Shown: positions 1 to 8,746, numbered from the stretch's first letter. The stretch: DNA of 64,000 bases from Stenotrophomonas maltophilia (GCF_006970445.1 NZ_CP033877.1:4224750-4288749); one strand, 5' to 3'. The notes: generated by a model from the sequence alone, not told the origin. Program-made: numbers and translations.

Positions 1-1
1 G

Positions 2-328
2 GCGGAGCTGCGGGAGAGTACGCCGCTGGGTGAGCCCAGTGCTACGGTACGTGCACGGGTGGAAGCCGCCCATGCCCGGCAGCAGGCGCGTGGCGGGCTG
101 AATGCCCATCTGCCACCGGCGGCGCTGCGGGCATGCACGAAGCTGAGCGAGGCCGATCAGGACTTACTGGAGCAGGCAATTGAACGCCTGCAACTTTCCG
201 CGCGGGCCATGCACCGGATTCTGCGCGTGGCGCGCACGATTGCGGATCTGGCAGGTTGCGAGGTGATCCAGACGGCGCATCTGTCTGAAGCGATTGGCTA
301 TCGGCAGTTGGATCGGGGAAATGCATGA
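2..328 (+). CDS. comM: ComM/YifB family Mg-chelatase-like AAA+ ATPase, C-terminal part
   Basis: The window opens inside this gene; about the last 108 residues are visible and the 5' part lies outside. The tail has the helical C-terminal domain of Mg-chelatase-like ATPases: residues such as LSARAMHRILRVARTIADL, then a HLSEAIGYR stretch, which is the standard ending of ComM/YifB proteins. ComM is a cytoplasmic hexameric helicase that aids branch migration during natural transformation. The family is usually about 500 residues, so roughly four fifths is missing only because of the window edge. The call rests on C-terminal motifs alone; a different member of the same ATPase family is the main alternative. 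Confidence 0.85.
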   Translation, partial: AELRESTPLGEPSATVRARVEAAHARQQARGGLNAHLPPAALRACTKLSEADQDLLEQAIERLQLSARAMHRILRVARTIADLAGCEVIQTAHLSEAIGYRQLDRGNA

Positions 329-533
329 GCCTGATTGCCTGGAGCCCTCGTCCGCACGGGAGCAGCAACAATCAAAAAAATACCCCGGCCGCATGCCCAG
401 AAGGACAGAGACGGTACCGGGGTGTACCTGACCACGCTACCGCACGGGAGACAAGCATTGCAATCCGCCGCAGTGGATGCGGCAGGTACATCTGCCACGC
501 ACGGCCTTCTACCTACAGTTGGACGCGAAGAGC

Positions 534-556
534 GGTCGACTGACAGTCGACCCTAC
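534..556. repeat. SMAG-like GTAG palindromic repeat
   Basis: Read on the minus strand this is GTAG followed by a GTCGAC...GTCGAC hairpin. The GTAG head and short stem match the Stenotrophomonas SMAG repeat style. It sits between the convergent ends of comM and the small minus-strand gene and may help end transcription. Confidence 0.55.
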
Positions 557-568
557 CAAGGGCAGGCA

Positions 569-955
569 TCAGGCTGCGGAATCAATCCGCCCGCGCCTCG
601 CCAGCAACGCCACCCGACGGCTGACCAGCGCGTGGAGCTCCGCCAGCTCCGCCGCCCGGCCAGCCGTCATGTTGTCGCCGAACAGCACCCGCGACAGCCC
701 CGCCGCCTCGCTGTCCTCCGGGCGCTGCCAACGGTCGCGATAGACCTTCTGGCAGACCAGCCACGCCTGCGGGAGCCCACCGCCGGGCAGCGGGCGGACC
801 ACGCGTTCGTAGACCTGCCAGAACTGGTACTCGGCCCGCAGGTCGATTGCAGGCGCCACGGACAGCGCCTGCCGGGGCCGTCCTGGGCCCCGGATGCCGA
901 ACAGCGGGGTTCGCGGGTTGTGCTGTGCCATGCCGACAGCATGACCCAGCAACAT
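569..955 (-). CDS. Hypothetical protein, 128 aa
   Basis: I do not recognise a family. The chosen ATG at 955 has an AAGG ribosome-binding stretch about 8 bases upstream; an internal ATG at 931 is possible. The protein is basic and arginine-rich with several aromatic residues (EYQFWQVYERV, CQKVYRDRW), has no signal peptide and no membrane segment, so it should be cytoplasmic. Codon bias fits the chromosome. It lies tail-to-tail with comM and is followed by a GTAG palindrome. The longer open frame upstream of 955 has low-complexity histidine and arginine runs typical of a shadow frame, so I did not extend the gene. Confidence 0.55.
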   Translation of the reverse strand: MLLGHAVGMAQHNPRTPLFGIRGPGRPRQALSVAPAIDLRAEYQFWQVYERVVRPLPGGGLPQAWLVCQKVYRDRWQRPEDSEAAGLSRVLFGDNMTAGRAAELAELHALVSRRVALLARRGRIDSAA

Positions 956-1025
956 TGTGGGAACCTTGCGTCGCCGCCAGAAAATCCCTGTTGTTTGCGC
1001 AAGGCAGGTTTGTAGGCGGGTTTTG

Positions 1026-1064
1026 GGGGTCAGAGCCCTTTGCGCAGCAAAGGGCTCTGACCCC
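1026..1064. terminator. Long perfect hairpin, probable terminator or repeat
   Basis: An 18-bp perfect stem (arms 1026-1043 and 1047-1064, 3-base loop) just past the stop of the TonB receptor at 1078. The arm contains GGGTCAGAGCCC, a motif that recurs in Xanthomonadaceae intergenic hairpins. There is no strong T-run, so the repeat nature is surer than the terminator role. Confidence 0.6.
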
Positions 1065-1077
1065 GCCACCCCTTGCC

Positions 1078-3396
1078 TCAGAACGCCATTGAGGTACTGA
1101 ACATCAGCTGCCGGGGGGCGCTGCGCTGTAGGGTCTGGTAATCGCCCGAGAACGACGAGCCGGCGATGGTGGCGGTGCCGATGTTGTGGCGGTTGAACAG
1201 GTTGCTCACGTCCAGCCGCAGCTCCAGCCCCGGCACCACGCTGTCCGCACCGAAGCGGTAGGCGGCATAGGTATTGACCTGCCAGAAGGTCGGCACGCGG
1301 ATATCGTTCTCGTAGGTGAAGGGCTGGCGCAGGTAGGAGGTGCTGGTGGCACCGAAGCGCCAATCACCGAAGTGCGCGGAAAGATCACTCACCAGCGAGA
1401 TCTGCGGGTAGCCCGGTTGGGCGTTGCCCTTGATCGGGTACACCGTGTCGCCCACCACGAAATCGCTGTCGTAGTACGAACGGGCCACGGCCACGCCCTG
1501 GTAGAACTGCAGGTGGTCGGTCAGGTCGGCGGTGATGCCGAGGTCGGCACCAATCACGTGCATCTTCGGCATCAACCGCACGGTATTGATCTGAGCGAAC
1601 TGGGTGCCGATGGCGGCCGATAGCAGGCGGTTGCGGATGTCGTTGTAGAACACATCGCCGGTGATCGTCAGCCGGTCGAAGCGGTGCGATGCGCCCACGG
1701 TGAGGTTCCAGTTCTTTTCCGGGCGCAGGGTGCCCGCCACGCGGTCGAACTCTTCCTGGTCGGTGATGGTCCATGCCGAGGCGGTGTAGCCGATGTTGCC
1801 ACGCTGGGCCACGCGGTAACCGTTCATGGTATTGGCCAGGTCGATGAAGGCGTCGGTGGATTCGGTCGGGCTCCAGAACAGCGAGACGTGCGGCAGGAAG
1901 TTGCTTTTCGCGCGCAGCGTGCCGTTCACCGGCCGGTCCTTGGCATCACCCAGGCCGCCACCGCTGGTGCGGAAGTCCACGGCCTTGAAGCCGACACCCA
2001 GCTTCAGCGTGTCGTTCAACACGATGTCGTCCTGCAGGTAGAACTGGCGCGAGCGGGTCACCCAGCTCGATGCGTTGTCGGTCTTGAACGCGGGACCGTA
2101 CACATCGAACGGACCGGTGGCCTTCAGCGGCGGGCCCTCGCCCAGCAGCGGCTGCTGGTACCACTCGGTCTTGGCCGCAGCCTTGCTCTTCTCCTGCCAG
2201 AAGCCGGCGGTGAAGGTGTGCGCGCCGGTCTCGAACTGCAGGTTGAGCATGCCGCCCAGCCGGTTGAGGCGCGGCGTCTGCACCTGTTCGGAGAATGGCG
2301 CGCCGTTGGGCGACGGTACGGTCGGGTCGGTCAGCGTGGCCTGCGTATGGCTGTTGGCGTTGTACAGCTGCACGTTGCCGCTCAGGGCCGGGGTGATCTG
2401 GAAGCGATGGTTGATCGAGGACACGCGGTCGCGGGTGGTCTGGCCGGTGTCGTACGGAATCAGTTCGGACAGCTCACCGCAGGTGTAGGCGCCGCAGGAT
2501 TTGTCTGCGTTCTCGGGCGAGGCCACGTACCAGGCCCACGCGTAATCGGGATAGAAGATGTCGGCCTTCCAGCCCAGCTTGCGGATCATGTCGAAGGAAA
2601 TGTTGTTGTAGCCCCAGACCTTGGCCTTGCTGTCAGACAGGAACACGGTGAAATCGCCCCAGGCGACGTCCTGCTGCAGCTTCAGGTCGCCGCGCAGGAA
2701 GTTCTGCGTGCCCTCGCCCTGGTACTTGTCGGCGGACACGCGCTGCAGGTCGACCAGCACTTTCGGGCCATGCTCGCCGAGCTGGCCGCTCTGCCCGGAT
2801 ACGGTGGTGACCAGCGTGTTGTTGCTGCCCACGCCCTGCTTCACGCGCAGGCTGGGCGTGTCCTGCAGGTCGCGCAGACGATATTCCAGGCTGCCGCCGT
2901 TGACGCTGCTGGAGAACACGCTGACCGGGGCGCCACCGGGGCTGACCGTGATCGCGCCGATGCCATCGGGCACGCCCACGTTCACCACGCTGGTGCCGGT
3001 AAGCGAGAGGAAGCCGTTGTCGTTCAGCGGCACGCCTTCGAAGGTGATGCCCATTTCATTCATGCGGAAGCCGCGCACGAACAGGCTGGTGGCGGAGATA
3101 TCCAGGCCCAGCCCGTCGGTGGCGGTGTAGCTGGCGCCCGGCACCTGCTTGAGCATGGCCAGGCCGTTGTTGCCGGTGACCATCGCGTCGAGGTCTTCGG
3201 CCTTGATGATGTAGCGGTTTGGACCGACCACCTGGGTGGGCGCAACGGCCGCACCGCGCGGGGTAGCGATGACCTGCAGGGCGTTCAAGGTGGTGGGGGT
3301 GTCATGTGCTGCGTCGTGAGTCTCGGCGGCGTACGCAGGTGCGGTGATGGCCGTGATGATGGCCAAGGCGAGGCGCGTCGTGGGTGGGGTGTTCAT
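1078..3396 (-). CDS. TonB-dependent receptor, 772 aa
   Basis: Outer-membrane receptor for TonB-driven uptake. The N-terminus is a Sec signal (MNTPPTTRLALAIITAI..., cleavage near AYA-AET). A plug domain follows (LKQVPGASYTATDG, LFVRGFRMNEMGITFEGVPL, NVGVPDGIGAITVSPGGAPV) and then a long beta-barrel ending in a terminal aromatic (SMAF), the usual outer-membrane insertion signal. Length is normal for the family. No substrate can be read from the sequence; neighbours do not point to iron or sugar specifically. The 374-base upstream gap holds a perfect palindrome at 3567-3583 that could be an operator. Family assignment is firm; substrate unknown. Confidence 0.93.
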   Translation of the reverse strand: MNTPPTTRLALAIITAITAPAYAAETHDAAHDTPTTLNALQVIATPRGAAVAPTQVVGPNRYIIKAEDLDAMVTGNNGLAMLKQVPGASYTATDGLGLDISATSLFVRGFRMNEMGITFEGVPLNDNGFLSLTGTSVVNVGVPDGIGAITVSPGGAPVSVFSSSVNGGSLEYRLRDLQDTPSLRVKQGVGSNNTLVTTVSGQSGQLGEHGPKVLVDLQRVSADKYQGEGTQNFLRGDLKLQQDVAWGDFTVFLSDSKAKVWGYNNISFDMIRKLGWKADIFYPDYAWAWYVASPENADKSCGAYTCGELSELIPYDTGQTTRDRVSSINHRFQITPALSGNVQLYNANSHTQATLTDPTVPSPNGAPFSEQVQTPRLNRLGGMLNLQFETGAHTFTAGFWQEKSKAAAKTEWYQQPLLGEGPPLKATGPFDVYGPAFKTDNASSWVTRSRQFYLQDDIVLNDTLKLGVGFKAVDFRTSGGGLGDAKDRPVNGTLRAKSNFLPHVSLFWSPTESTDAFIDLANTMNGYRVAQRGNIGYTASAWTITDQEEFDRVAGTLRPEKNWNLTVGASHRFDRLTITGDVFYNDIRNRLLSAAIGTQFAQINTVRLMPKMHVIGADLGITADLTDHLQFYQGVAVARSYYDSDFVVGDTVYPIKGNAQPGYPQISLVSDLSAHFGDWRFGATSTSYLRQPFTYENDIRVPTFWQVNTYAAYRFGADSVVPGLELRLDVSNLFNRHNIGTATIAGSSFSGDYQTLQRSAPRQLMFSTSMAF

Positions 3397-3566
3397 GGGC
3401 AGATCCAGGTGCAGGGAGAGAGCGGCGCAGGCGCACGCCCAGCGCGTTGCAGCACCGATGGCGGCGCCCTGGCTGGCGATGCGATTGCGTTGAGGGAGTG
3501 ACGGCGCAGTGCGCGGCGGTCAGTGGCAGAGGAAGTCGTTCGTCTGCCGCAGGATTCGATCGCGTG

Positions 3567-3583
3567 ATTTCGACGTGCGAAAT
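3567..3583. promoter_or_regulatory. Palindrome ATTTCG-N5-CGAAAT, candidate operator
   Basis: A perfect 6-bp inverted repeat with a 5-base spacer about 170 bases upstream of the TonB receptor start at 3396. The rest of the gap 3397-3770 holds no gene: only this palindrome and the two GTAG repeats near the HAD gene. Its role as an operator is inference. Confidence 0.3.
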
Positions 3584-3689
3584 TCTTGCATCGCATTGCC
3601 GCATCCGCCATTGCGCCGTGGTACAGCGCCGATGGCGATGGGGATGGGTGGGTTATACGTGGGTATAGGTCGGTGCTTGCCCTTCATGT

Positions 3690-3750
3690 GTGCCAACCAA
3701 GGTTGGCACCTACCGGGGTGTCATGCGCGCCAACCAGGGTTGGCACCTAC
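3690..3750. repeat. Pair of SMAG-type GTAG palindromes
   Basis: Two tandem hairpins of the form GTGCCAACC-AA-GGTTGGCAC followed by CTAC, at 3690-3713 and 3727-3750. On the minus strand each reads GTAG then the stem. They lie between the HAD gene stop and the receptor promoter region. Confidence 0.7.
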
Positions 3751-3770
3751 CAGGGCAGATGGGCGCGCGG

Positions 3771-4604
3771 TTACTGCAGAACGAAACGCTCGATCGCGCG
3801 CGCCACGCCTTCGTCTGCATTGCTGGTGGTCTCGAACCGCGCCACCGCCTTCACCGCGTCGATGGCATTGCCCATCGCCACGCTGGTACCGGCGTACTGC
3901 AGCATGGTCAGGTCGTTCTCCTGGTCACCGATGGCCATCACGTTGGCGCGGTCGATGCCCAGGTGCTCGGCCAGCTTCTGCAGGCTCGGCCCCTTGCCGG
4001 CGCGGTGGTCGAACACTTCCAGGAAGAACGGTGCGCTCTTCAGTACCGCGAAGCGCTCGGTCAGCTCGCTGGGCAGGCGCGCGATGGCGGCATCCAGCAC
4101 GTCCGGCGCGTCGATCATCATCAGCTTGATGAAGGACATCGACGGGTCCATGTCGGCCACGCGGCGATACGACAGCGGCATCCGCGAGAGATGCGAGTCG
4201 GCCACGGTGTAGTAGCTGATGTCCTGGTTTGGCGTGTACATGCGCTGGCTGTCCAGCGCCTGGAAGTGCACGCCCAGGTCGCGGGCCACCTGCTCGCAGA
4301 ACAGGAAGTCGTCGAAGCTGAGCGGATACTCGACCACGGTTTCGCGCGTACCGATGCGCTGCACCAGGCCACCATTGCAGGCGATGCAGTAGTCGTCGTC
4401 GCCGGTGATGCCCAGCTCGTGCAGGAATGGTTCCAGGCCCGGAACCGGGCGGCCACTGGTCAGCACGATGTGCACGCCCAGCGCGCGCGCCTGCGCGATC
4501 GCCTGTTTGGCCCGCGCGGTGAGCGTGTGGCTGGGGTCCAGCAGGGTGCCATCCATGTCGATGGCGACCAGTTCGATGGTCGATTGCCTGCGGCCCATGT
4601 CCAT
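3771..4604 (-). CDS. Cof-type HAD-superfamily sugar phosphatase
   Basis: Cytoplasmic phosphatase of the HAD Cof/YidA group, which removes phosphate from sugar phosphates and similar small molecules. Motif I is DMDGT near residue 16 (nucleophile Asp), motif II is TSGRP, a basic residue precedes GPSLQK, and motif IV is GDQENDLTML near residue 230. The type C2 cap lies between motifs II and III. At 277 residues the length is normal. I start at ATG 4604; the open frame allows a TTG nine bases earlier. The gene is divergent from the ExoD-like gene and is followed by two GTAG repeats. Substrate cannot be predicted. Confidence 0.9.
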   Translation of the reverse strand: MDMGRRQSTIELVAIDMDGTLLDPSHTLTARAKQAIAQARALGVHIVLTSGRPVPGLEPFLHELGITGDDDYCIACNGGLVQRIGTRETVVEYPLSFDDFLFCEQVARDLGVHFQALDSQRMYTPNQDISYYTVADSHLSRMPLSYRRVADMDPSMSFIKLMMIDAPDVLDAAIARLPSELTERFAVLKSAPFFLEVFDHRAGKGPSLQKLAEHLGIDRANVMAIGDQENDLTMLQYAGTSVAMGNAIDAVKAVARFETTSNADEGVARAIERFVLQ

Positions 4605-4753
4605 TGCGTTCAACTCGTGCGGGGCACGCCAGTTTAACCCCTCATGCCCGGTTCACCTCTTTGCCCACGTTGGCCGGGATACTGCGGGAGCCTGTGCGTC
4701 CCCCACCGCAGGACGGCCCATTGACCGCCCTTCCCTGGAGAACCTTGCGACGC

Positions 4754-5410
4754 ATGACCTACCGTGCCCCCGAAACCAATGACAGCGCGCCCCTGGCCCA
4801 GCAGATCGAGCAGATGATCGACGAGCTGCCCGGCGACCAGGTGCGCGTCGGCACCCTGCTCAGCGCGCTGGGCGATGAAGGCCTGCTGCTGATCGTGATC
4901 CTGCTCTCGGCCATCTTCATCATCCCGGTGTCGATTCCCGGGCTGAGCACCGTATTTGGCGCCTCGATCCTGCTGATCGGCCTGAGCCGCGTGCGCAACC
5001 GCCCGCTGTGGGTGCCGCAGAAACTGGCGCGCCGCGAGATCGCCACCGACAAGCTGAAGGCCAACCTCGGCCGTGCGCTGAAGTGGGTGCACCGCATGGA
5101 GCGGTTGTCGCGGCCGATGCGGCTGGCGGTGATGGTGCGCTCGAAGAAGATGATGCGGTTGAACAACCTGATGCTGGTGTTCGCAACCCTGCTGCTGATG
5201 GCCCCGGCCGGGCCGATTCCCTTCAGCAATACCTTGCCGGCGCTGGCCCTGATGTCGTTTGCGATTGGCTTCATCCAGCGCGATGGTGCCGCGGTGGCGG
5301 CCGGTTACGGTTTCGTGGTGGCTACGGTGGTGTATTTCGGCGTGCTGCTGGGTGGCGTGGGGTTTGCTGCCGAGTCGGTGTTCAGCGGGCTGCGTGGCAA
5401 CTCAAACTGA
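4754..5410 (+). CDS. ExoD-family membrane protein, 218 aa
   Basis: Inner-membrane protein of the exopolysaccharide-synthesis ExoD family. Visible features are a soluble N-terminus, a hydrophobic hairpin (LLLIVILLSAIFIIPVSIPG) near residues 50-75, a basic cytoplasmic loop (KKMMRLNN), and more membrane spans to the C-terminus (LMLVFATLLLMAPAGPIPFSN and VVATVVYFGVLLGG). The PxSIPGLST element is typical of ExoD. The start at ATG 4754 is preceded by GGAGA; longer in-frame sequence upstream lacks membrane or coding character. ExoD was described in rhizobial exopolysaccharide and alkaline tolerance; its role here is unknown. Confidence 0.85.
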   Translation: MTYRAPETNDSAPLAQQIEQMIDELPGDQVRVGTLLSALGDEGLLLIVILLSAIFIIPVSIPGLSTVFGASILLIGLSRVRNRPLWVPQKLARREIATDKLKANLGRALKWVHRMERLSRPMRLAVMVRSKKMMRLNNLMLVFATLLLMAPAGPIPFSNTLPALALMSFAIGFIQRDGAAVAAGYGFVVATVVYFGVLLGGVGFAAESVFSGLRGNSN

Positions 5411-5475
5411 TACTCGGCTGCGGGGTCGGGCATACGCGCAAGGCCGCGCCACGGTGGGCGCGGACGCACGTCACA

Positions 5476-6156
5476 TCACATCACAAAGGTTCTACGCGGG
5501 CTGGGGCCGGGCGCGTTGTCGATCCAGAGCTTGAGTTCGGCGAGGTTTGCGAACTCCTTGGTGTACAGCTCACCGCCGACGACACAACACATCAACAGTT
5601 CGACGTCGTCGGCAACGTCACTTTCGCCTTTATCGTCGGTGTCATCATCCAGTGACAGCAGCCAGCGCACGTAGTCCCTGAAACCCTGAAAGTCGATTCC
5701 GACCTTCTGCGACACCATCGCCTGTGCAAACTCCTGGACCGTCTCGCACTGGATGGAGATGGGGCTGCTGAAGGTGATATCAGCCTGAGGAAGTTGGATG
5801 ATCTCGGGAGTACAGACATAGGTTCCGTAGCTCCTCACGGGAAACTCGATATTGGCCCCCTGGGTCGATCGCCAGCCGATCAGATGGCAGCTTGCATGGA
5901 TGTCAGACCACCCATCCAGGAGGCGGCACAGCTTCTTCCTGCGCGGCTTTCTTGCTTCAGTGGCTGCATCGCGCTTCTCATCCTTGAACTCTATCAGCGA
6001 GAAGTTCCGGCCATCTGAGGCAAGCACGTCCGCACCCAGCCGAACATCCTGATGGTCGGTTGGCGCGATGTAGGCACTATGACCCAGGTTCTCCAGTTCG
6101 CGTTCCAGGTTCCTGCTGAACGCGGCCACGTTGGACGTTTCATGATTCAACTTCAT
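5476..6156 (-). CDS. Hypothetical protein with possible PD-(D/E)XK nuclease core
   Basis: A 226-residue cytoplasmic protein with no signal or membrane segment. Residues around 40-65 read GADVLASDGRNFSLIEFKDEKRD, split here as an acidic residue, a beta-strand and E-F-K, which is the pattern of the PD-(D/E)XK nuclease fold; a basic KPRRKK follows. The C-terminal half is acidic (DDDTDDKGESDVADD). I chose ATG 6156 because AGGGAG sits six bases upstream; that Shine-Dalgarno is buried in a perfect hairpin (6157-6186). Lower GC bias and isolation suggest an accessory gene. The nuclease idea is inference from one motif; it may equally be a structural-fold match without activity. Confidence 0.6.
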   Translation of the reverse strand: MKLNHETSNVAAFSRNLERELENLGHSAYIAPTDHQDVRLGADVLASDGRNFSLIEFKDEKRDAATEARKPRRKKLCRLLDGWSDIHASCHLIGWRSTQGANIEFPVRSYGTYVCTPEIIQLPQADITFSSPISIQCETVQEFAQAMVSQKVGIDFQGFRDYVRWLLSLDDDTDDKGESDVADDVELLMCCVVGGELYTKEFANLAELKLWIDNAPGPSPRRTFVM

Positions 6157-6186
6157 ACGATGCTCCCTATCGACGGGGAGCATCGT
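6157..6186. promoter_or_regulatory. Perfect hairpin covering the ribosome binding site
   Basis: Two 11-bp arms (6157-6167 and 6176-6186) with an 8-base loop lie directly upstream of ATG 6156. The arm nearest the start contains AGGGAG, the Shine-Dalgarno of the downstream gene. It could hide the site in RNA or act as a DNA operator for self-control. Confidence 0.5.
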
Positions 6187-6231
6187 AACGAAATGACCAG
6201 CATCGGGTCATCCGGTGCCGGCCAGCGGCCT

Positions 6232-7542
6232 TCATCGTGCCGACACCCGCCACACCACGTCGCCCACGTCGTCGGCCACCAGCAGCGCGCCTTCGGCATC
6301 CATCGCCATGCCCACCGGCGCACCCATCAGGGTCTTCTCGTCCTTCGAGGCGAAGCCGCTGACCACGGTCTGCGGCCGCCCGGTCGGCTTGCCGTCCTTG
6401 AACGGTACGTAGACCACTTCGTAGCCGCTCAGCGGCGAGCGGTCCCAGCTGCCGTGCTCGCCGATGAAGGCGCCGCCGTGGTACTGCGCCGGCAGTGCCT
6501 GGCCGGTGTAGAACAGCAACCCCAGCGGCGCCACGTGCGAGCCGATGGCGTAGTCCGGCACGATCGCCTTGGCCACCAGGTCCGGCCGCTGCGGCTGCAC
6601 GCGCTCGTCCACGTGCTGGCCGTAGTAGCTGTAGGGCCAGCCGTAGAAGCCATCTTCCTTCACCGAGGTGAGGTAATCAGGTACCAGGTCGGCGCCGATC
6701 TCATCGCGCTCGTTCGCAACCGCCCACAGCGTGCCGGTGCTCGGCTCCCAGTCCAGCCCGGTCGGGTTGCGGATGCCCGACGCAAAGATGCGGCTGCCAC
6801 GGGTGGCCACGTCCACTTCCAGCACCACCGCGCGGCGGTATTCGACGGCCAGGCCGTTCTCGGTGATGTTGCTGTTGGAGCCCACGCCCACGTACAGCTT
6901 GCTGCCGTCACGGCTGGCCAGCAGTTCCTTGGTCCAGTGGTGGTTGATGGTGCTGGGCAGGTCAGTGAACTCGCGGCCCTTGTCGGACATGCGGGTTTCA
7001 CCGGGTACGTAGTGGTACTGCACGATGTTGCCGGTGTTGGCCACGTACAGCGTGTCACCGACCAGTTGGATGCCGAATGGCGAGTGCAGGCCCTCGATGT
7101 AGACGTGCTGGGTCCAGGTGTTCGTGCCCGGCGTGCGGCGCAGCAGGGTGACCCGGTTGCCGCCCTTGCCGGCCTTGCCCGAGCGCGCCTTCACCTTGCC
7201 GGCAATCCACTGCTTGGGCGTGGTGACCGGTTCTTCGCCGGGGCCGTTGCCTTCCACCACCAGTACATCGCCGTTGGGCAGGGTCAGCAGCCGCCGCGGA
7301 TGCTGCAGGTTGGCGGCGATGCGTTCGATCTTCAGGCCCTCGGCCACCGTGGGCGACTGGCCGTCGGCCCAGCCGACGCCCGTGGGCACCTGCATCGGCG
7401 GCATCAGGAAGTTCTTCGGTGCCGGCAACGGCGGTTGTGCACCGGACTGGTCAGCGGGATGGTATTCGGCCTTGCCGGCACAGGCCGACAGCATCACGGC
7501 CAGCGCCAGGGCGGCCACGGTGGGCAGGATGTGCTTAGCCAT
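6232..7542 (-). CDS. Sorbosone dehydrogenase/PQQ-type beta-propeller lipoprotein
   Basis: A 436-residue exported lipoprotein: signal MAKHILPTVAALALAVMLSAC with a lipobox LSAC. The body is a six-bladed beta-propeller of the soluble glucose/sorbosone dehydrogenase type: LQHPRRLLTLPNGDVLVVEG, FGIQLVGDTLYVANTG, RNPTGLDWEP, GEHGSWDRSPLSGYEVV and PVGMAMDAEGALLVADDVGDVVWRV. The GEHGSW motif is typical. Such enzymes oxidise sugars with PQQ as cofactor in the periplasm. It overlaps the end of the upstream DUF2231 gene by 8 bases, so the two are co-transcribed and probably work together at the inner membrane. PQQ binding and substrate are inferred from family. Confidence 0.88.
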   Translation of the reverse strand: MAKHILPTVAALALAVMLSACAGKAEYHPADQSGAQPPLPAPKNFLMPPMQVPTGVGWADGQSPTVAEGLKIERIAANLQHPRRLLTLPNGDVLVVEGNGPGEEPVTTPKQWIAGKVKARSGKAGKGGNRVTLLRRTPGTNTWTQHVYIEGLHSPFGIQLVGDTLYVANTGNIVQYHYVPGETRMSDKGREFTDLPSTINHHWTKELLASRDGSKLYVGVGSNSNITENGLAVEYRRAVVLEVDVATRGSRIFASGIRNPTGLDWEPSTGTLWAVANERDEIGADLVPDYLTSVKEDGFYGWPYSYYGQHVDERVQPQRPDLVAKAIVPDYAIGSHVAPLGLLFYTGQALPAQYHGGAFIGEHGSWDRSPLSGYEVVYVPFKDGKPTGRPQTVVSGFASKDEKTLMGAPVGMAMDAEGALLVADDVGDVVWRVSAR

Positions 7543-7978
7543 GACGACCTCCCTGCAGCACCGGCGGCTGCATCGACAGCAGGATCAGGCCCAGTGCGAT
7601 CAGGGCCACGGTCAGCGCCGACAGGATCGTGCCCGGCACTGCAACGGCATAGGCATCGCGGCTGTGCACGAAGGCGTTCCAGATGGCCAGCACCACCGCG
7701 ACCAGGTTGAGGAAGAAGTCGATGCGGTCGATGCGGGTGGCGGTACCGTTGCGGCGCCAGACCGCGAACAGGTTGATCAGGCGCGGCACGATGGCGATCA
7801 GCAGGCCGAAGGTGATCAGCCAGGCGGCGGCCTTGCCCCACATCACCTCGGCGCTGTTGAGATAGATCGCGTCGAAGATCAGTGCGCCGACGAAGAAGCC
7901 GAAAGGTATCGGGTTCAACAGGCTGAACAGTGTGGTGCCGAGGCCGCGATGGGCCTGGGCGAGCGGATTGACCATCAT
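7535..7978 (-). CDS. DUF2231-type four-span membrane protein
   Basis: A 147-residue inner-membrane protein with four hydrophobic spans (PFGFFVGALIFDAIYL, AWLITFGLLIAIVPRLINL, DFFLNLVAVVLAIWNAFV, ALTVALIALGLILLSM). The layout matches DUF2231 proteins, which often sit beside sugar-dehydrogenase-like lipoproteins. The start is the first of two adjacent ATGs (7978, 7975). The stop overlaps the start of the lipoprotein gene by 8 bases, indicating translational coupling. DUF2231 proteins have been proposed to carry electrons or heme, but nothing in the sequence proves it. Confidence 0.8.
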   Translation of the reverse strand: MMVNPLAQAHRGLGTTLFSLLNPIPFGFFVGALIFDAIYLNSAEVMWGKAAAWLITFGLLIAIVPRLINLFAVWRRNGTATRIDRIDFFLNLVAVVLAIWNAFVHSRDAYAVAVPGTILSALTVALIALGLILLSMQPPVLQGGRHG

Positions 7979-8083
7979 CGTGCTCCGTGCGGAAGGGTGC
8001 ACGGGCTGTAGTAGCACAGCAGGATGTGAGGGCGCGCGATGACGCCCCGGCGGGGCTGCCACACCCACCGCGCAGGCACCGCG

Positions 8084-8506
8084 CTACGTGGATTCGTCCT
8101 CGCGCACCTCGTGGAAGGGCAGCATCGTCTCGAAGCCGAATTCGTGTTCCATGCTGGTGCGGACCAGGCCGCCGATGGCGTAGCGGCTGGTGTTGGCATG
8201 CACGTCTATGCCACCGGGCCGCCATTCGGTGCGCAGATGCAGCGTCTCTGCGCGTCGCATGACGATCCGTTCCTCCTGCAGCAGCGCGCGACGGTGCTTC
8301 TTCATCAGCAGGCGCAGCGGTTTCACCGTGGTGATGCCGAATGCTGCCAGTTCGGGCAGCAACTCGGCGATATCGGCATCGTCGCCATAGTCGTGGCTGC
8401 GCGTATGCACGGCCAGCACCACTTTGCGGATGGCGGCAACCGAGAGCGGGGTCTGGTCCGCGCGCGCACGCCCGCGCTGCCGTTCGTTCTTCATGTGTGT
8501 GGTCAT
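8084..8506 (-). CDS. Hypothetical protein, about 140 aa
   Basis: I do not recognise a family. The protein is soluble and charged, with a central leucine-rich helical stretch (DIAELLPELAAFGITTVKPLRLLMKKHRRALLQEE) that spans about residues 45-85 and a C-terminus rich in H, R and E (HEFGFETMLPFHEVREDE). I start at ATG 8506 with AGGGAG about 13 bases upstream; GTG 8533 and ATG 8494 are alternatives. It is divergent from the secreted protease, with a 240-base gap that must hold both promoters. Confidence 0.5.
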   Translation of the reverse strand: MTTHMKNERQRGRARADQTPLSVAAIRKVVLAVHTRSHDYGDDADIAELLPELAAFGITTVKPLRLLMKKHRRALLQEERIVMRRAETLHLRTEWRPGGIDVHANTSRYAIGGLVRTSMEHEFGFETMLPFHEVREDEST

Positions 8507-8746
8507 CTGCAAGTAGTTCTCCCTGTTTCCCACGACTCAAATTCAACCGCGCGAAGATGGCGTGAAGATGTTTGTGCGCACTGTCATAACCAGACGTACT
8601 AAGTGTTTGTGACGCAATTGGCACATCTGCAGATTGCTTGTGTGAAGAGGTAGGGGGTTGTTCGTTGTGTCGCGTTTGGCTCGTTGCGATGGGGCAGTTC
8701 CGCCCCGCCGTCCTGCCATGCCGATTCACAACAGAAGGATTCGTGT

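Noticed and set aside
335..1015. Plus-strand frame after comM
   Set aside because: Proline/arginine-rich sequence without a ribosome site; the minus-strand 128-residue frame has better coding character.
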